A stretch of 54,714 bases of DNA, taken from positions 1-54,714 of the forward strand of contig JAPLOU010000052.1 in NCBI GenBank assembly GCA_026400535.1, written 5' to 3'. This document shows positions 27,300-37,714 of the stretch, one piece after another (the stretch's first letter is position 1; each line of letters starts with the position of its first letter). Below the pieces are notes generated by a model. That model saw only the letters and a list, made by a program, of their open reading frames with translations. It made no database searches and was not told the DNA's origin. Both the position numbers and the translations under genes were made by a program. Source of the DNA: Hyphomicrobiales bacterium (GTDB taxonomy: Bacteria > Pseudomonadota > Alphaproteobacteria > Rhizobiales > Beijerinckiaceae).

Positions 27300-27938
27300 A
27301 TGGCCGCGCGATTCACACTTCACGGCATCTGGCTCTCGGGTCCGACCTACAAGGTCGGGCTGATGCTGGCATTGGCCGGCGAGAGCTTCAACTACAAGCA
27401 TGTCAATCTGCGTGCCGGCGAACACAAGCAGCCTGGCTTCCTCGCCAAACAGCGCTACGGACAGGTGCCGCTGCTGGAAGACAGCAAGACCGGCCTGCAA
27501 CTGTGCCAATCCGCCTCGATCCTCGAATATCTCGTGGACCAGCTCGGCAAGTTCGGTGGCGGCTCGCCGCAGGAGAAGATCGAGGCACGTGAATGGATGT
27601 TCTGGGACTTCGACCGGCTGGCGATGCACGTCTACCGCATGCGTGCCCAGCGCCTCGGCATCCGCTCGGCTGGCCAGCCTGTCGTCGAGATGCATTTCAC
27701 AGAGGGGAACATTGCCCTGAAGGTCCTCGATGATCATCTCGAGGGTCGCGAGTGGCTGGTCGGCAAGGGCATGACCATCGCTGATATCGACATCTATGGC
27801 GTCGTCTCCTACGCTCCGGCTGGCGGCTTCATTCTCGCACAGTATGGGAACCTGAGCGCGTGGATGGCGCGCATGGGAGCGCAGCCGGGCTTCAGGCCCC
27901 ATGACCAGTTGCTGCCCAAAGCGTCGCAGGCTGTATGA
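27300..27938 (+). CDS. Glutathione S-transferase family protein
   Basis: Protein of 212 residues with a thioredoxin-like N-terminal domain (FTLHGIWLSGPTYKVGLMLA, then GQVPLLEDSKTG with the cis-Pro and QSASILEYL, the glutathione Glu/Gln-Ser site) and an all-helical C-terminal domain (MTIADIDIYGV is the N-capping/hydrophobic staple motif). The substrate is unknown. GGGAGA precedes the ATG at 27300. The stop overlaps the next gene as ATGA. Confidence 0.9.
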   Translation: MAARFTLHGIWLSGPTYKVGLMLALAGESFNYKHVNLRAGEHKQPGFLAKQRYGQVPLLEDSKTGLQLCQSASILEYLVDQLGKFGGGSPQEKIEAREWMFWDFDRLAMHVYRMRAQRLGIRSAGQPVVEMHFTEGNIALKVLDDHLEGREWLVGKGMTIADIDIYGVVSYAPAGGFILAQYGNLSAWMARMGAQPGFRPHDQLLPKASQAV

Positions 27939-28435
27939 CATCGCTGACGATAAGGCGCGCCCTGTTCGGCGATCTCGAACACATCGTGCGCATCTACATG
28001 GCCGACGACATGGGCGGCCATGGCGACGGTTGGGATGACAGCAACCGGCCGGGCTATGAGCGGGCGATGCGGGCCATTCTCGCCAGCCCGGTCAACCGGC
28101 TCTATGTCGCGGTGGCCGATGCCGCGCCGCTCGACAGCACGCGCGGTCTGACCACGGGCGGGGGCCAGGTCGTCGGTACCTTCCAGCTCACGCTGACGCC
28201 CGGCCTGGTCGGAGGAGGGCGCACACGCGCCACCATGGAGTCGGTGCATGTCCGGCCCGAACGGCGTGGCGGCGGCATCGGCGCACGCATGGTCGCCCAT
28301 GCGATCAACGAGGCGAGGGCTGCCGGTGCAGCAACCTTGCAGTTGACGTCGAACAAGAAGCGCCTCGCCGCGCACCGCTTCTACGAACGGCTCGGCTTTG
28401 CAAGAAGCCATGACGGCTTCAAGCTGAAATTGTGA
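27935..28435 (+). CDS. GNAT family N-acetyltransferase
   Basis: Protein of 166 residues with the acetyl-CoA motif A (VHVRPERRGGGIGARMV, about residues 103-119) and the C-terminal AAHRFYERLGFARS that closes the GNAT fold. The substrate is unknown. It shares an ATGA overlap with the GST gene. A composite repeat follows immediately after its stop. Confidence 0.9.
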   Translation: MTSLTIRRALFGDLEHIVRIYMADDMGGHGDGWDDSNRPGYERAMRAILASPVNRLYVAVADAAPLDSTRGLTTGGGQVVGTFQLTLTPGLVGGGRTRATMESVHVRPERRGGGIGARMVAHAINEARAAGAATLQLTSNKKRLAAHRFYERLGFARSHDGFKLKL

Positions 28436-28437
28436 TC

Positions 28438-28614
28438 GTCATCCCAGGCGCAGCGAAGCAATCCAGGCTCGTGCCACAGCCACACATCCTGATCCTGAGC
28501 CCGTCAAAGGATGAGCTTTGGAGCTGGATCTGCTGGAAGCCATCCTTCGACAAGCTCACGATGAGAATCCAAGGGTCAACGCAACTGAATGGATTCGCTG
28601 ACCCTCGCCATGAC
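28438..28614. repeat. Composite nested palindromic repeat
   Basis: The whole 28436-28628 gap is filled by nested inverted repeats. GTCAT at 28438-28442 pairs with ATGAC at 28610-28614. Inside lies a third copy of the dispersed element (about 28485-28565): TCCTGATCCTGAGCCCGTC, then AAAGGATGAGCTT, answered by GCCATCCTTCGACAAGCTCA. The outer part (GTCATCCCAGGCGCAGCGAA) resembles another common alphaproteobacterial intergenic repeat, so one element seems to have landed inside another. Confidence 0.65.
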
Positions 28615-28628
28615 GGCGCACTCCGTGC

Positions 28629-30026
28629 ATGATGACCGCCATGTTCCACCATACCGTCGGCCGGACGCGCCATGTTTTTGCTGATCTGAAGACGCTGCTG
28701 GCCCGCGCCACGCCGCCGCGGTCCGGGGACATGCTGGCCGGAATCGCTGCAGCAAGCGCCGAGGAGCATGTCGCCGCGAAGCATGCGCTGGCCAATGTGC
28801 CGCTGTCGCGCTTTCTCAGCGAGGCGGTCGTTCCTTACGAGCGTGATGACGTCACGCGTCTGATCATCGACAGCCATGACGCGTCCGCCTTCGCGCCCGT
28901 GGCGAGCCTCACCGTGGGCGGCCTGCGCGACTGGCTTGTGTCCGGGGAGGCGACAACGACGGCCCTGTCGGCGCTCGCTCCGGGCCTCACCCCGGAAATG
29001 GCTGCTGCGGTCTCGAAACTGATGCGCAATCAGGACCTCATTCTGGTGGCACGGAAATGCAGTGTGGTCACCCGTTTCCGCAACACCATCGGCCTGCCGG
29101 GTACGCTGGCCGTCCGGCTCCAGCCCAACCATCCCACCGATGACCTTGCTGGCATCGCCGCATCGACCATCGACGGGCTCCTTCTGGGCGCAGGCGATGC
29201 CACAATTGGCGTCAATCCGGCGACCGACTCGCTGCCGCAGCTTCTGCAGTTGAATCAGGTGCTGAACGAGTTGATTCAAACACATCAGATCCCCACGCAA
29301 AGCTGTGTTCTGACACATGTTTCCTCCACGATTGAGCTGATCAATCGCAGCGCACCGGTCGATCTGGTTTTCCAGTCGATCGCCGGGACCGAAGGTGCCA
29401 ACGCGTCCTTTGGCGTGACACTGGCGATGCTTGATGAGGCCTGTGACGCCGCCCGGGCCCTGCGGCGCGGAACGCTCGGCGACAATGTGATGTACTTCGA
29501 AACCGGGCAGGGCACGCCCCTGTCCGCTGGTGCGCATCATGGCGTTGACCAGCAGACGCTCGAGGCGCGGGCCTATGGCGTCGCGCGCCGCTACCGCCCG
29601 CTGCTTGTCAACACTGTCGTCGGCTTCATCGGGCCGGAGTATCTCTACGATGGGAAGCAGATCATCCGCGCCGGGCTGGAAGACCATTTCTGCGGCAAAC
29701 TGCTCGGGCTGCCGCTCGGTTGCGACGTCTGTTACACCAACCACGCCGAAGCCGATCAGGATGACATGGACACGCTGATGACCCTGCTGGCGGCGGCGGG
29801 CGTGACCTACATCATGGGCGTGCCCGGCGCGGACGACGTGATGCTGAATTACCAGTCGACGTCCTTTCACGACGCCCTCTACCTGCGGGAGGTTTTCGGC
29901 CTGAAACGTGCTCCGGAGTTCGCGTCCTGGCTGATACGCATGGGCATCACGGGCGAAGGCGGCCGGATCGCGCCGCCCTCAGTGATGCCCGCCCTGATCA
30001 CCCGATTGGAAGGCGCCGCGTCATGA
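28629..30026 (+). CDS. eutB: Ethanolamine ammonia-lyase large subunit
   Basis: Large subunit (465 residues) of the adenosylcobalamin-dependent lyase that converts ethanolamine into acetaldehyde and ammonia. Conserved stretches include PYERDDVTRLIID, KLMRNQDLI, LQPNHPTDD, GDNVMYFETGQG, GFIGPEYLYDGKQIIRAGLED and YTNHAEADQDDMD. The ATG at 28629 or at 28641 could be the start; the latter fits the family better, but neither has a good ribosome site. eutC overlaps by four bases. Confidence 0.95.
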   Translation: MMTAMFHHTVGRTRHVFADLKTLLARATPPRSGDMLAGIAAASAEEHVAAKHALANVPLSRFLSEAVVPYERDDVTRLIIDSHDASAFAPVASLTVGGLRDWLVSGEATTTALSALAPGLTPEMAAAVSKLMRNQDLILVARKCSVVTRFRNTIGLPGTLAVRLQPNHPTDDLAGIAASTIDGLLLGAGDATIGVNPATDSLPQLLQLNQVLNELIQTHQIPTQSCVLTHVSSTIELINRSAPVDLVFQSIAGTEGANASFGVTLAMLDEACDAARALRRGTLGDNVMYFETGQGTPLSAGAHHGVDQQTLEARAYGVARRYRPLLVNTVVGFIGPEYLYDGKQIIRAGLEDHFCGKLLGLPLGCDVCYTNHAEADQDDMDTLMTLLAAAGVTYIMGVPGADDVMLNYQSTSFHDALYLREVFGLKRAPEFASWLIRMGITGEGGRIAPPSVMPALITRLEGAAS

Positions 30027-30781
30027 GCAAAGTGCCCGGCGCACCTGATCGCTGGAGCGCGCTGAAGGCCACAACGCCGGCCCGGATCGGGTTGCCGCGC
30101 GCCGGGCAGGGGCTGGCCTTATCCGAGGTTCTGGCTTTTCAGCTTGCCCATGCGAAAGCCCGCGACGCGGTGCATGCGGCGCTGGATGTCGAGGTCATCG
30201 CGCGGGCGCTTGGCCCGGATGTCCTGCTCGCGTCAAGCGCCGCACCGTCGCGCGACACCTATCTGCGTCGCCCCGATCTCGGCCGGCATCCAGACGAGGC
30301 CACCGCCCTGGCGCTCTCTGATGCGGCAGGCGATCCGGTCGATCTGGTCATCATCATCGCCGATGGTCTCTCGGCCACGGCTGTGCAGGCCCATGCTGCC
30401 CCGCTTGCCCTCCGAATTGCCGATCTGGCCCGCGCGGCGTGCCTGTCGCTCGCCCCGTTCGTGATCGCTACACAGGCGCGTGTGGCGCTGGGCGACCACA
30501 TTGCGCTTCTGCTGAAGGCCCGCGCCGTCCTGATGCTGATCGGCGAGCGGCCAGGCCTGTCTGCTGTTGACAGCCTCGGCGCCTATTTCACGCATGCCAC
30601 CAAGCCGGGCGTCAGCACAGACGCGGACCGCAACTGCGTCTCCAACATCAAGGATGGTGGATTGCCCCTGGAGGACGCAGCGAGCCGCCTGCTGTGGCTG
30701 ATCACCGAAGCCAGGCGGCGTGGTGCCAGCGGCGTTGCCCTCAAGGATGAGTCAGGGCTGGCTCCGCTGTTGCCTGGCTGA
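30023..30781 (+). CDS. eutC: Ethanolamine ammonia-lyase small subunit
   Basis: Small subunit (252 residues) that helps bind adenosylcobalamin in the EutBC enzyme. It starts with the variable N-terminus and then has [28 protein letters not shown] (in parts), [28 protein letters not shown], and late [18 protein letters not shown] with a Cys-containing [11 protein letters not shown]. The ATGA overlap with eutB indicates coupling. No eutA reactivase, permease or microcompartment gene is present in the window. Confidence 0.94.
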   Translation: MSKVPGAPDRWSALKATTPARIGLPRAGQGLALSEVLAFQLAHAKARDAVHAALDVEVIARALGPDVLLASSAAPSRDTYLRRPDLGRHPDEATALALSDAAGDPVDLVIIIADGLSATAVQAHAAPLALRIADLARAACLSLAPFVIATQARVALGDHIALLLKARAVLMLIGERPGLSAVDSLGAYFTHATKPGVSTDADRNCVSNIKDGGLPLEDAASRLLWLITEARRRGASGVALKDESGLAPLLPG

Positions 30782-30930
30782 ACCTGAAGTGCGTCGCTGC
30801 GCCCGCGTGGCCGCCTCGCCATGCAGGTTGTCACTCCCCATGCCTGCAAAACAACCACAACATCGCTTCCTATCCCCGGCAACGGAGGCTATCGTCCGCC
30901 AACTTCTCGAGATACCCGAAGGGTGAGCCC

Positions 30931-33900
30931 TTGGCTGTTATCGCCGCGATCCAGCACGTCACGCATTACACCTACGACCAGCCGGTGATGCTGGGTCCCC
31001 AGATCATCCGGCTCCGTCCGGCGCCGCACTGCCGCACGCGCGTCCAAAGCTATGCGCTCAAGGTCACACCGGCCCAGCATTTCGTCAACTGGCAGCAGGA
31101 CCCGAGCGGCAACTGGCTGGCGCGCTTCGTCTTTCCCGAACCGGTGACGGAATTCCGCATCGAGGTTGATCTCATTGCCGATCTGGCCGTGATCAACCCG
31201 TTCGATTTCTTCGTCGAAAGCGATGCAGAGATGTTCCCCTTCAGCTACCCCACCGACCTGAAAGAGGAGCTTGCGCCCTATCTGTTGGCTGAAATCACGG
31301 GCCCGAAGCTCGCGGCCTTTCTTGCCACGATCCCGCGTGAGCCGACCAACACCATCAATTTTGTCGTCAATCTGAACGCACAGCTTCAGCGCATGATCGG
31401 TTACACCATCCGCATGCAGCCGGGGGTGCAGACACCCGAGGAAACCCTCACGCTTGGCTCCGGCTCCTGCCGTGACACCGGCTGGCTGATGGTGCAGATC
31501 CTGCGGCATCTGGGCATGGCGGCCCGCTTCGTCTCGGGCTACCTGATCCAGCTCACCGCCGACATCGACCCGCTGGAAGGGCCGAAGGGCACCGACAAGG
31601 ACTTCACCGACCTGCACGCCTGGGTCGAGGTCTACATTCCTGGCGCAGGCTGGATCGGCATGGACCCGACCTCCGGGCTGCTCTGCGGGGAGGGCCATCT
31701 GCCGGTCGCTGCCACGCCGCATTATCGTTCCGCCGCCCCGGTCAGCGGCTCGCTGATGGGCAATGCCAATACCTCGTTCGCCTTCGACATGAAGGTGACC
31801 CGGGTGCGCGAGGCTCCGCGGATCACTCTGCCGTTCTCAAAGGAGGCGTGGTCCAGCCTCGACGCGCTCGGCCAGCGGGTCGACCGCGACCTTGAAGCGC
31901 AGGATGTTCGCCTGACCATGGGCGGCGAGCCCACCTTCCTGTCGATCGACGACTACGAGGCGGCGGAATGGAACACGGCGGCGGTCGGCCCGCAGAAGCG
32001 CGCCCGCGCCGATGATCTGATCCGGCGGCTGCGGGACCGGTTCGCCCCGGGGGGCTTTCTGCACTACGGGCAAGGCAAGTGGTATCCCGGCGAGACCCTG
32101 CCGCGCTGGGCCTTCGGCCTGTACTGGCGCAAGGATGGCGTCCCGATCTGGCGCGACATGAGCCTGATCGCGCCGGAGCCGAAAGCGCCGCAGAAGTCGA
32201 GCGCCGAATCCGGCCCCGCCAAGGAACTGACGCTTCATGTCGCCCGCAATCTCGGCATCGAGGCCGATTACGTCGTTCCCGCCTTCGAGGATCCGGCGCA
32301 CTGGATCCTGCAGGAAGGCCAGCTTCCGCCCAATGTCGACCCGATGAATCCCAGGCTCGCCGACCCGGAAGAACGCGCCAGGATGGTCCGCACCTTCGAG
32401 CGCGGCCTGAACGTCGCATCGGGTTATGTGCTGCCGGTGCAGCGCTGGCAGGCGGCGGCGACAGACCGGCGCTGGAAGTCGGAGCGCTGGGGCCTGCGCC
32501 GTGGCAAGCTGTTTCTGGTGCCGGGCGACTCGCCGGTCGGCTACCGCCTGCCGCTCGGTTCATTGCCCTGGGTGCCGCCCTCGGCCTTTCCGCATGTGCA
32601 TCCCCAGGACCCGCTCGAGCCACGCACGCCGCTGCCGAGGCCCGATCCGGATCATGGCTTGCGGGAGGTCGGCGGCCAGACCCCAGAGGAGGGTGCGGTG
32701 CTGAGCTTCATCGCCTCGGACCAGCGCGTTGTTGAGCGGCAGCAACGTGTCGAGCAAGACCTGTTGGCCGCGAGCGTCCGCACCGCGCTCAGCGTCGAGA
32801 TGCGCGACGGCATTCCATGTGTGTTCATGCCGCCGGTCGAGAAGGTCGAAGACTATCTCGACCTGCTGGTTGCGGTCGAGGCAGCCGCGAAGGCGACAGG
32901 CACACCGGTTCACATCGAGGGCTACGCCCCGCCCTATGACCCGAGGATCGAGGTGATCAAGGTCACGCCGGACCCGGGCGTGATCGAGGTCAACGTTCAG
33001 CCGGCAGCCACCTGGTCAGACTGCGTCGCCATCACCAAGGGGCTGTATGAGGACGCGCGCCAATCGCGCCTCGGCTGCGACAAGTTCATGATCGATGGCC
33101 GACACACCGGAACGGGCGGCGGCAACCATGTGGTCATCGGCGGGTCAAGTCCGCCTGACAGCCCCTTCCTGCGCCGCCCAGACCTGCTGAAATCGCTTGT
33201 CCTGTACTGGCAACGGCACCCATCGCTGTCATACCTGTTCTCGGGCATGTTCATCGGCCCGACCAGCCAGGCGCCGCGCGTCGACGAGGCCCGGCATGAC
33301 GGGCTCTACGAACTCGAGATCGCCATGGCGCACGTGCCGATGCCCGGTGCCGGCCATGTTGCGCCATGGATGGTCGACCGGTTGTTCCGCAATCTGCTGA
33401 TCGATGTGACGGGCAACACGCACCGCTCGGAAATCTGCATCGACAAGCTCTACTCCCCTGATGGGCCGACCGGCAGGCTTGGCCTCGTCGAGTTCCGCTC
33501 CTTCGAAATGCCGCCTGATGCGCGCATGTCTTTGGCGCAGCAACTGCTGGTCCGCGCGCTTGTGGCCTGGTTCTGGCGCGAGCCTCAGGTTGGCCCGCTC
33601 GTGCGCTGGGGCACGACCCTGCATGACCGCTTCATGCTGCCGGAGTTCGTCAAGGCCGATTTCAGCGCCGTGCTCGCCGATCTTGGCCGCGCCGGCTACG
33701 CCTTCGATCCGGTCTGGTTCCAGGCCCAGCATGAGTTCCGCTTTCCCTTCTATGGCGAGGTCAGACATGGCGGCGTCACGTTGGAACTGCGTCAGGCGCT
33801 TGAGCCGTGGCATGTCATGGGCGAAACGGGCGCCATCGGCGGCACCGTGCGCTATGTCGATTCCTCGGTCGAACGGCTGCAGGTCAAGGGGTCCGGTCTC

Positions 33901-34287
33901 GTGCCCGGCCGTCATGTCATCACCTGCAACGGCCGCCGCGTGCCCTTGGCCGAGGTGGCCGGCAACGCCCGTGCGGGTGGCGTCCGCTACAAGGCCTGGC
34001 AACCGGCTGCTGGACTTCACCCGGTGATCCCGGTGCATGCGCCGCTGACGTTCGACATTGTCGATCTCTGGGTCGGGCGCTCGCTGGGCGGCTGCGTCTA
34101 TCACGCAGCCCATCCGGGCGGCAGAAGCTATGACACCTTGCCGGTCAATTCCTATGAGGCGGAGGCGCGCCGGCTGGCGCGCTTCGAGAACATCGGCCAT
34201 ACAGCTGGCCAGTTCACGCCTCCGCCCGTGGAAATCACAGGTGAATTTCCGCTGACGCTTGACCTGCGTCGGCCGGTCGGGGTCTGA
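30931..34287 (+). CDS. Transglutaminase-like / DUF2126 putative amidoligase fusion
   Basis: Protein of 1118 residues. The N-terminal half (about 1-250) is a transglutaminase N/core domain with the complete triad Cys180 ([10 protein letters not shown]), His229 (LHAWVEV) and Asp245 (GMDPTSG). From about residue 327 ([16 protein letters not shown]) to the C-terminus it is DUF2126, a predicted glutamine-synthetase-like COOH-NH2 ligase; [17 protein letters not shown] (about 722-738) and [15 protein letters not shown] (about 849-863) are candidate active-site elements. The start is TTG at 30931, with AGGGTGAG upstream. It heads a tight operon with an ATP-grasp ligase, a second transglutaminase and an M20 peptidase. 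The substrate is unknown. Confidence 0.9.
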   Translation: MAVIAAIQHVTHYTYDQPVMLGPQIIRLRPAPHCRTRVQSYALKVTPAQHFVNWQQDPSGNWLARFVFPEPVTEFRIEVDLIADLAVINPFDFFVESDAEMFPFSYPTDLKEELAPYLLAEITGPKLAAFLATIPREPTNTINFVVNLNAQLQRMIGYTIRMQPGVQTPEETLTLGSGSCRDTGWLMVQILRHLGMAARFVSGYLIQLTADIDPLEGPKGTDKDFTDLHAWVEVYIPGAGWIGMDPTSGLLCGEGHLPVAATPHYRSAAPVSGSLMGNANTSFAFDMKVTRVREAPRITLPFSKEAWSSLDALGQRVDRDLEAQDVRLTMGGEPTFLSIDDYEAAEWNTAAVGPQKRARADDLIRRLRDRFAPGGFLHYGQGKWYPGETLPRWAFGLYWRKDGVPIWRDMSLIAPEPKAPQKSSAESGPAKELTLHVARNLGIEADYVVPAFEDPAHWILQEGQLPPNVDPMNPRLADPEERARMVRTFERGLNVASGYVLPVQRWQAAATDRRWKSERWGLRRGKLFLVPGDSPVGYRLPLGSLPWVPPSAFPHVHPQDPLEPRTPLPRPDPDHGLREVGGQTPEEGAVLSFIASDQRVVERQQRVEQDLLAASVRTALSVEMRDGIPCVFMPPVEKVEDYLDLLVAVEAAAKATGTPVHIEGYAPPYDPRIEVIKVTPDPGVIEVNVQPAATWSDCVAITKGLYEDARQSRLGCDKFMIDGRHTGTGGGNHVVIGGSSPPDSPFLRRPDLLKSLVLYWQRHPSLSYLFSGMFIGPTSQAPRVDEARHDGLYELEIAMAHVPMPGAGHVAPWMVDRLFRNLLIDVTGNTHRSEICIDKLYSPDGPTGRLGLVEFRSFEMPPDARMSLAQQLLVRALVAWFWREPQVGPLVRWGTTLHDRFMLPEFVKADFSAVLADLGRAGYAFDPVWFQAQHEFRFPFYGEVRHGGVTLELRQALEPWHVMGETGAIGGTVRYVDSSVERLQVKGSGLVPGRHVITCNGRRVPLAEVAGNARAGGVRYKAWQPAAGLHPVIPVHAPLTFDIVDLWVGRSLGGCVYHAAHPGGRSYDTLPVNSYEAEARRLARFENIGHTAGQFTPPPVEITGEFPLTLDLRRPVGV

Positions 34288-34293
34288 CAAGGC

Positions 34294-36816
34294 ATGCCCA
34301 ACACCCGTCTGGCCGAATCCCAGCGCACCAAGGCCGCCCGCCGGGACCACCTGCTGCGGTCCTACCGGCCGCTGGCCGGCGTGCATGATGAACTCGTCAC
34401 ACCCGACGGAACCATCCGTCCGCAATGGGAGGCGCTGCTCGACGAGTGGACCAATGTGACTCCCGAGGAGATGACGCGCCGCAAGGCCGTTGCCGACCGG
34501 CACCTGGCAGACGCTGGCGTCTCCTACCGCATCCGAGCAGAATCCTCGCTCGAAGACATGCTTTCAGGCGAGCGCTCCTGGCCCATGAGCCATATGCCGC
34601 TGCCCATCAGCGAACCCGAGTGGCGCGCCATCGAAGCCGGGGTGGTCCAGCGCGCAAGTCTTCTTGAAGCGGTGCTGCGGGACCTTTACGGACCGGGCCG
34701 CCTGATCTCGGAAGGCGCCTTGCCGGCGGCGGCCGTCGCCGGTAGTCCCGATTTCCTGCGCCCGATGAGGGGAGCGCTCGGGCCTGAAGGGCAGCAATTG
34801 CAGATCTACGCCTGCGATCTCGGGCGTGGGCCTGACGGAAGCTGGTGGGTGCTCGGCGACCGAACACAGGCGCCCTCGGGCGTCGGCTACGCACTGGAGA
34901 ACCGCCTTGCGATGGCGCGGGCCTTCCCCGACCTTTATCGCGCGCTCAATGTCGAGCGGTTGGCGAGTTTTTTTCAGGGCTTCAGGGCCGGTCTCGTCTC
35001 GGGCGCGCGCCGGTCCGACCCGCGCATCTGCCTGCTCACGCCTGGACCACTCAGCGAGACGTATTTCGAACAGGCCTATCTCGCGCGCTATCTCGGCTTC
35101 CTCCTCGTCGAAGGCGGCGATCTGGTCATGCGGGACGACCGCGTGCATGTGCGCACCATTGCAGGCCTCAAGCGCGCCGATGTCATCTGGCGCCGGATCG
35201 ATGGCGATTATTCGGACCCGATGGAGTTGAATGCCGCCTCGCGTCTCGGGGTGGCGGGCCTGCTGCATGCGATCCGGCAGGACAACGTGGTGGTCGCCAA
35301 CAGCCCTGGCTCGGGCGTGGTCGAGTCGCGCGCGCTGATGAGTTTCCGGCCGCGGCTGAGCCGCAAGCTGCTTGGCGAGAGGCTGCTGCTCCCGAACGTC
35401 GCCACCTGGTGGTGTGGACAGGCCGAGGAGCGGCAGCAGGTCCTTGACCGCATCAATGATTTGGCCATCGCGCCGGCGTTTCGCAGCGACCTGATCGATG
35501 CCAGCGAGAGCGACCATCTGCTCATGTCCGAACAGGATGAGCAGACCCGCGCCGGAATCATCGCTGCGATCAAGACCCGGGGCATGGACTACGTTGCCCA
35601 GGAGGTGGTGAAGATTTCCACGATGCCGGTGCTGCGCGACGACAGCTCGCTGGAGCCGAGGCCCTTCGCCTTGCGTGTTTATGCCACCGCGACGCCCGAC
35701 GGCTGGCGCGTCATGCCAGGTGGCTTCTGCCGCACATCGGACCGTCTCGACGCGCGGGCGGTCACCATGCGCGAGGGCGCGCGCTCGTCAGACGTCTGGG
35801 TTCTCTCTGAAAAGCCTGTCGCGCAGGTCACGCTGCTGCCGCCACCGGACCAGATCCAGATCCGCCGTTTGGTCGGGAACCTGCCCAGCCGCGTGGCTGA
35901 CAACCTGTTCTGGCTCGGGCGTTATCTCGAACGCGCCGAAGGCGTCCTGCGCCTGACACGGACCCTGCTCGGGCGCATGATCGACGCCGACGCACGGCTT
36001 CCGGGCCAGCAGGAGGCAGTGAAGCGGCTCAGCGGCCTGCTGGTCGCTTGGGGGGCTGCGCCCGGCGCACGGACGCCGCCTTTGCGGCAGGCTTTTGCCG
36101 CGCTGCACGGGCTGGATCACTACGGCTCTGCGGCGGCTTGCATCCGCGAGGCCAAGCGGACCGCATCGGTCACGCGTGAGCGCCTTTCGGTGGACGCCTG
36201 GCGCCTCATCGGCGATCTGACCCGCCGCATCGAGCGCAGCAACGACGATCTGCCGACCGAAGGCGAGGGCTATGAGACCGCCGACCGCGCCTTGCGCGCG
36301 CTCGCTGCCTTCGCCGGCCTGGCCGAAGAGAACATGAACCGTGGCGATGGCTGGCGCTTCCTCGAAATCGGCCGCCGCATCGAGCGGGCGATCACGACCT
36401 GCCGCTTTGCCCGGCAATTCGGGGAGGCGACCGCCTCCGCCGAGAGCCTCGATGTGATGCTCGACCTGATCGATTCCCAGATCACCTACCGCTCGCGCTA
36501 CCTGGTCGGCCTCGCCTTCCACCCGGTCATCGACATGGTGCTGTTCGACGAATACAACCCGCGCTCGGTGGCGTTCCAGATCGCGCGGCTGGATGCCGAG
36601 GTCGCGGCCTTGCCGAAGATGCGCGATGACGGTTTGATGGAAGCGCCGCGGCGGCTTTCGCTCAAGCTGGCGTCTGACATCGCCACCTCGCGCACCGACC
36701 AGGTCGACAGGAGCTTCGTGCTCGCCATCGAGCAGCGGCTGATGAACCTCTCGGAAGCCGTCGCCAACCGCTACTTCCTGCAGGCCGGCATCGACGCGCC
36801 TGGCCGGAAAGCGTGA
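34294..36816 (+). CDS. Circularly permuted ATP-grasp ligase fused to alpha-E domain
   Basis: Protein of 840 residues in two parts. Residues about 1-490 form the circularly permuted type 2 ATP-grasp domain (DRTQAPSGVGYALENR, VWRRIDGDYSDP-like DVIWRRIDGDY, NSPGSGVVESRALMSF, LPNVATWWCG). Residues about 505-830 form the all-helical alpha-E domain (SRVADNLFWLGRYLERAE and WRFLEIGRRIERA). In many bacteria these are two adjacent genes. The ATP-grasp is predicted to form an amide or peptide bond; alpha-E is found only with such systems. It starts seven bases after the upstream stop, and the next gene starts eight bases after its end. Confidence 0.92.
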   Translation: MPNTRLAESQRTKAARRDHLLRSYRPLAGVHDELVTPDGTIRPQWEALLDEWTNVTPEEMTRRKAVADRHLADAGVSYRIRAESSLEDMLSGERSWPMSHMPLPISEPEWRAIEAGVVQRASLLEAVLRDLYGPGRLISEGALPAAAVAGSPDFLRPMRGALGPEGQQLQIYACDLGRGPDGSWWVLGDRTQAPSGVGYALENRLAMARAFPDLYRALNVERLASFFQGFRAGLVSGARRSDPRICLLTPGPLSETYFEQAYLARYLGFLLVEGGDLVMRDDRVHVRTIAGLKRADVIWRRIDGDYSDPMELNAASRLGVAGLLHAIRQDNVVVANSPGSGVVESRALMSFRPRLSRKLLGERLLLPNVATWWCGQAEERQQVLDRINDLAIAPAFRSDLIDASESDHLLMSEQDEQTRAGIIAAIKTRGMDYVAQEVVKISTMPVLRDDSSLEPRPFALRVYATATPDGWRVMPGGFCRTSDRLDARAVTMREGARSSDVWVLSEKPVAQVTLLPPPDQIQIRRLVGNLPSRVADNLFWLGRYLERAEGVLRLTRTLLGRMIDADARLPGQQEAVKRLSGLLVAWGAAPGARTPPLRQAFAALHGLDHYGSAAACIREAKRTASVTRERLSVDAWRLIGDLTRRIERSNDDLPTEGEGYETADRALRALAAFAGLAEENMNRGDGWRFLEIGRRIERAITTCRFARQFGEATASAESLDVMLDLIDSQITYRSRYLVGLAFHPVIDMVLFDEYNPRSVAFQIARLDAEVAALPKMRDDGLMEAPRRLSLKLASDIATSRTDQVDRSFVLAIEQRLMNLSEAVANRYFLQAGIDAPGRKA

Positions 36817-36823
36817 GACATTC

Positions 36824-37714
36824 GTGCTTTACAACATACGGCATATCACCACCTATACCTACAACACTGCGGTTCCATTCGCGCGCTGCGTGCTGAGGAT
36901 GTTCCCGCGCGAGGAGCCCGGCCAGACCGTCATCTCGTCGGAGCTCAGGCTGACACCGGAGGCTTCCGAGCGGCGCGACAGCATCTGTTTTTTCGGGAAC
37001 CGTGTGACAACGCTCACCATCGAGCAGCCGCACAGGGCCCTCAGCGTGTCCGTGACCTCGCTGGTGGACGTGTCGCAGCATGGCCTTGCGGGGCTCGACC
37101 TGTCGCAGCCGTGGGAAGTGGTGCGGCGTGACGCGGTCGAACATGGCGGCCTTGAGCCGTCTTCTCCGGTGCACTTCCTCTACCAGAGCCGGTCAGTCCC
37201 GGTTGAGCCGGGGCCCGTGGCGTACGCGGCAAAGAGCTTCAGCCCGGGCCGGGGCATGCTGGAAGCTGCCACCGAACTCACGCACCGGATCAAGGCGGAT
37301 TTCGTCTACGATCCGAAGGCGACAGTGGTCTCAACGCCACTGGCGCAGGCCTTCGAGAACAAGCGCGGGGTCTGCCAGGATTTCGCCCATGTCATGATCT
37401 CGGGATTGCGCGGCCTGGGCCTGCCGGCGGCCTATGTCAGTGGCTATCTGCGCACCATTCCGCCACCCGGCGAAAAGCGGCTTGAAGGCGCGGACGCGAC
37501 CCATGCCTGGGTTTCGGTCTGGTGCGGCGACGGGCTCGGCTGGGTCGGGCTCGACCCGACGAACGGCATCATGGCCGGCAATGACCACATTATCGTCGCG
37601 CGGGGCCGCGACTATGCCGATGTTTCGCCGATTGACGGCGTCATCATCGGCTCTGGCGGCCAGTCGATCGATGTCAAGGTCGACGTCGAACCTTTGGGGG
37701 CATGTGTCCGATGA
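36824..37714 (+). CDS. Transglutaminase-like cysteine protease family protein
   Basis: Protein of 296 residues with an N-terminal bacterial transglutaminase-like domain (YNIRHITTYTYNTAVPFARC) and a transglutaminase core with Cys184 (RGVCQDFAHV), His227 (ATHAWVSV) and Asp244 (GLDPTNG). Such proteins are expected to cleave or transfer peptide/amide bonds. The start is GTG at 36824. Its stop overlaps the M20 peptidase start as ATGA. This is the second triad-bearing transglutaminase in the operon and is distinct in sequence from the first. Confidence 0.92.
   Translation: MLYNIRHITTYTYNTAVPFARCVLRMFPREEPGQTVISSELRLTPEASERRDSICFFGNRVTTLTIEQPHRALSVSVTSLVDVSQHGLAGLDLSQPWEVVRRDAVEHGGLEPSSPVHFLYQSRSVPVEPGPVAYAAKSFSPGRGMLEAATELTHRIKADFVYDPKATVVSTPLAQAFENKRGVCQDFAHVMISGLRGLGLPAAYVSGYLRTIPPPGEKRLEGADATHAWVSVWCGDGLGWVGLDPTNGIMAGNDHIIVARGRDYADVSPIDGVIIGSGGQSIDVKVDVEPLGACVR

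Noticed and set aside
26805..27941. Minus-strand ORF spanning the SnoaL remnant and the GST gene
   Set aside because: It lies opposite a complete GST; no domain or ribosome site is visible.
28419..29870. 483-codon minus-strand ORF across eutB
   Set aside because: Shadow of eutB, and it runs through the palindromic repeats.
30931..37714. The two transglutaminase-like domains as a simple gene duplication
   Set aside because: They share only fold-level motifs and differ in length, N-terminal domain and spacing around His and Asp.
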